This document shows, piece after piece, positions 34,640 to 35,350 of a stretch of 35,350 bases of DNA; position 1 is the stretch's first letter, and every line of letters begins with the position of its first letter. Below the pieces are notes generated by a model. The model ran no database searches, was not told the DNA's origin, and saw nothing but the letters and a program-made list of their open reading frames with translations. A program made the translations under genes and the position numbers. Location: the NCBI GenBank assembly GCA_039199225.1, contig JBCCSZ010000032.1, forward strand, positions 1 through 35,350. Reading direction: 5' to 3'. The stretch is from JBCCSZ01 sp039199225 (GTDB taxonomy: Bacteria; Bacteroidota; Bacteroidia; Chitinophagales; Saprospiraceae).

Positions 34640-35350
34640 TTAATAAAAGAACCTTGGATTGGCCATATTGACCGTCTCTTTGAATACGTCGTAGCGGACC
34701 ATCACCTCAAGGCTGCCCACCGTGTGTCTGCTGAGTTCTCCGAGTGAAAAGTCGTACGCTAGCCCCACGGCAATTCGTCCGGCTTGATACAAAAGGATCA
34801 AGTCTACGGATTCGCCACTGCCCGCATTTCCGGTGCGGTAAGCGATTCCGGTCGTAATCCGGTTGTCATAGATGAAGTTGGCGGCTACTTCTAAGTTCGG
34901 AGGAGCATTTTTGACGTATTTTCCGAGAAAAGAGGGCTGGAACTGGAATCCCGACCCCAATGGAAACAACGCACCCCCCATAATGTAAAAGTGCGGCGCC
35001 TCCTTGGCAATTCTAATCTCATTGTCGAGATTGAAACCCAGTTCATTGCCCAAGATACTAGGGCTGGAACCACCAAAATAGAAATTCTTATGGATCAGGT
35101 AAAATCCGGCTCCAAAGTTGCCCTCGTATATGTCTGCATCTGTATTTTCCAAAATCGATGGATCACCTGCTTCCGTTGTGATGAAGCTCGGATCGGAAAA
35201 ATCAATGCCATAGTAGTGCATACTTCCTTGAACCCCCAATCGAAGGGAGGTCTCTTCATTGAATTGGATTTTGTACGAATAGGCCATGCTCCCATTCCAG
35301 CGGTCGGTGATGCCCAACTGGTGGTTGGACACCGTCAAACCAAATCCAAC
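34640..35350 (-). CDS. PorP/SprF-family outer-membrane protein, partial (N-terminus outside window)
   Basis: C-terminal 236 residues; the frame is open to the right edge, where V-G-F-G-L-T-V-S-N-H matches an internal stretch of the 22418-23377 protein, so the start and the N-P-A-Y-A-G motif lie outside. Shared features with that copy are S-M-A-Y-S-Y-K, Q-G-S-M-x-Y-Y-G, N-F-G-A-G, G-E-S-V-D-L and the ending N-x-A-N-P-R-F-F. It is a third T9SS partner protein in this window and closer to the second copy than to the one at 8056. Unlike the other two it is not followed by an OmpA gene; a terminator comes directly after it. By analogy, a type B giant protein gene is expected immediately to the right of the window. 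Confidence 0.92.
   Translation of the reverse strand, partial: VGFGLTVSNHQLGITDRWNGSMAYSYKIQFNEETSLRLGVQGSMHYYGIDFSDPSFITTEAGDPSILENTDADIYEGNFGAGFYLIHKNFYFGGSSPSILGNELGFNLDNEIRIAKEAPHFYIMGGALFPLGSGFQFQPSFLGKYVKNAPPNLEVAANFIYDNRITTGIAYRTGNAGSGESVDLILLYQAGRIAVGLAYDFSLGELSRHTVGSLEVMVRYDVFKETVNMANPRFFY

Overview
The window looks like a chromosome segment from a gliding or surface-active member of the Bacteroidota, most likely the class Saprospiria (Lewinella/Saprospira/Haliscomenobacter type). The reasons are type IX secretion system (T9SS) sorting domains of both type A and type B, PorP/SprF-family partner proteins, very large secreted proteins built of Ig-like and HYR repeats, OmpA proteins with PD40 propellers, A-rich translation starts without clear Shine-Dalgarno sites, and TAnnTTTG-like promoter elements. 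The genus assignment is inference.

Left arm (+ strand, 3-11708): the 3' part of a giant Ig-repeat surface protein ending in a T9SS type B sorting domain, then a PorP/SprF-family protein, then a TPR-PD40-carboxypeptidase-regulatory-OmpA protein. The spacing (31 and 23 bp) suggests one operon, closed by a strong hairpin terminator at about 11732-11772. The giant protein contains a higher-order repeat of five Ig-like domains with a period of 424-434 residues.

Centre (11915-20139): an acyl-CoA thioesterase; a type I secretion-like set of ABC transporter, HlyD-type adaptor and TolC-type channel; a convergent ECF sigma factor with a good Bacteroidota promoter; a small membrane protein of unknown function; and an arylsulfotransferase-like lipoprotein on the opposite strand. 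The ABC ATPase has replacements in nearly every catalytic motif except the Walker A lysine.

Right arm (- strand, 20226-33929, plus a fragment at the right edge): a second copy of the same three-gene cassette in the same order (giant HYR protein with type B domain, PorP/SprF, OmpA), facing the first one. Upstream of it lies a third giant HYR/cohesin/dockerin protein with a type A sorting domain, then a 710-bp non-coding gap, then the C-terminal part of a third PorP/SprF protein cut by the window end.

Working model (inference): each giant type B protein is exported by the T9SS and held at or threaded through the outer membrane with its adjacent PorP/SprF partner, while the OmpA/PD40 protein links that outer-membrane assembly to peptidoglycan. 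The giant type A protein carries a dockerin-like module, and the neighbouring type B giant starts with two cohesin-like modules, so the two could dock on the cell surface. No RNA genes, CRISPR arrays or insertion sequences were recognised.
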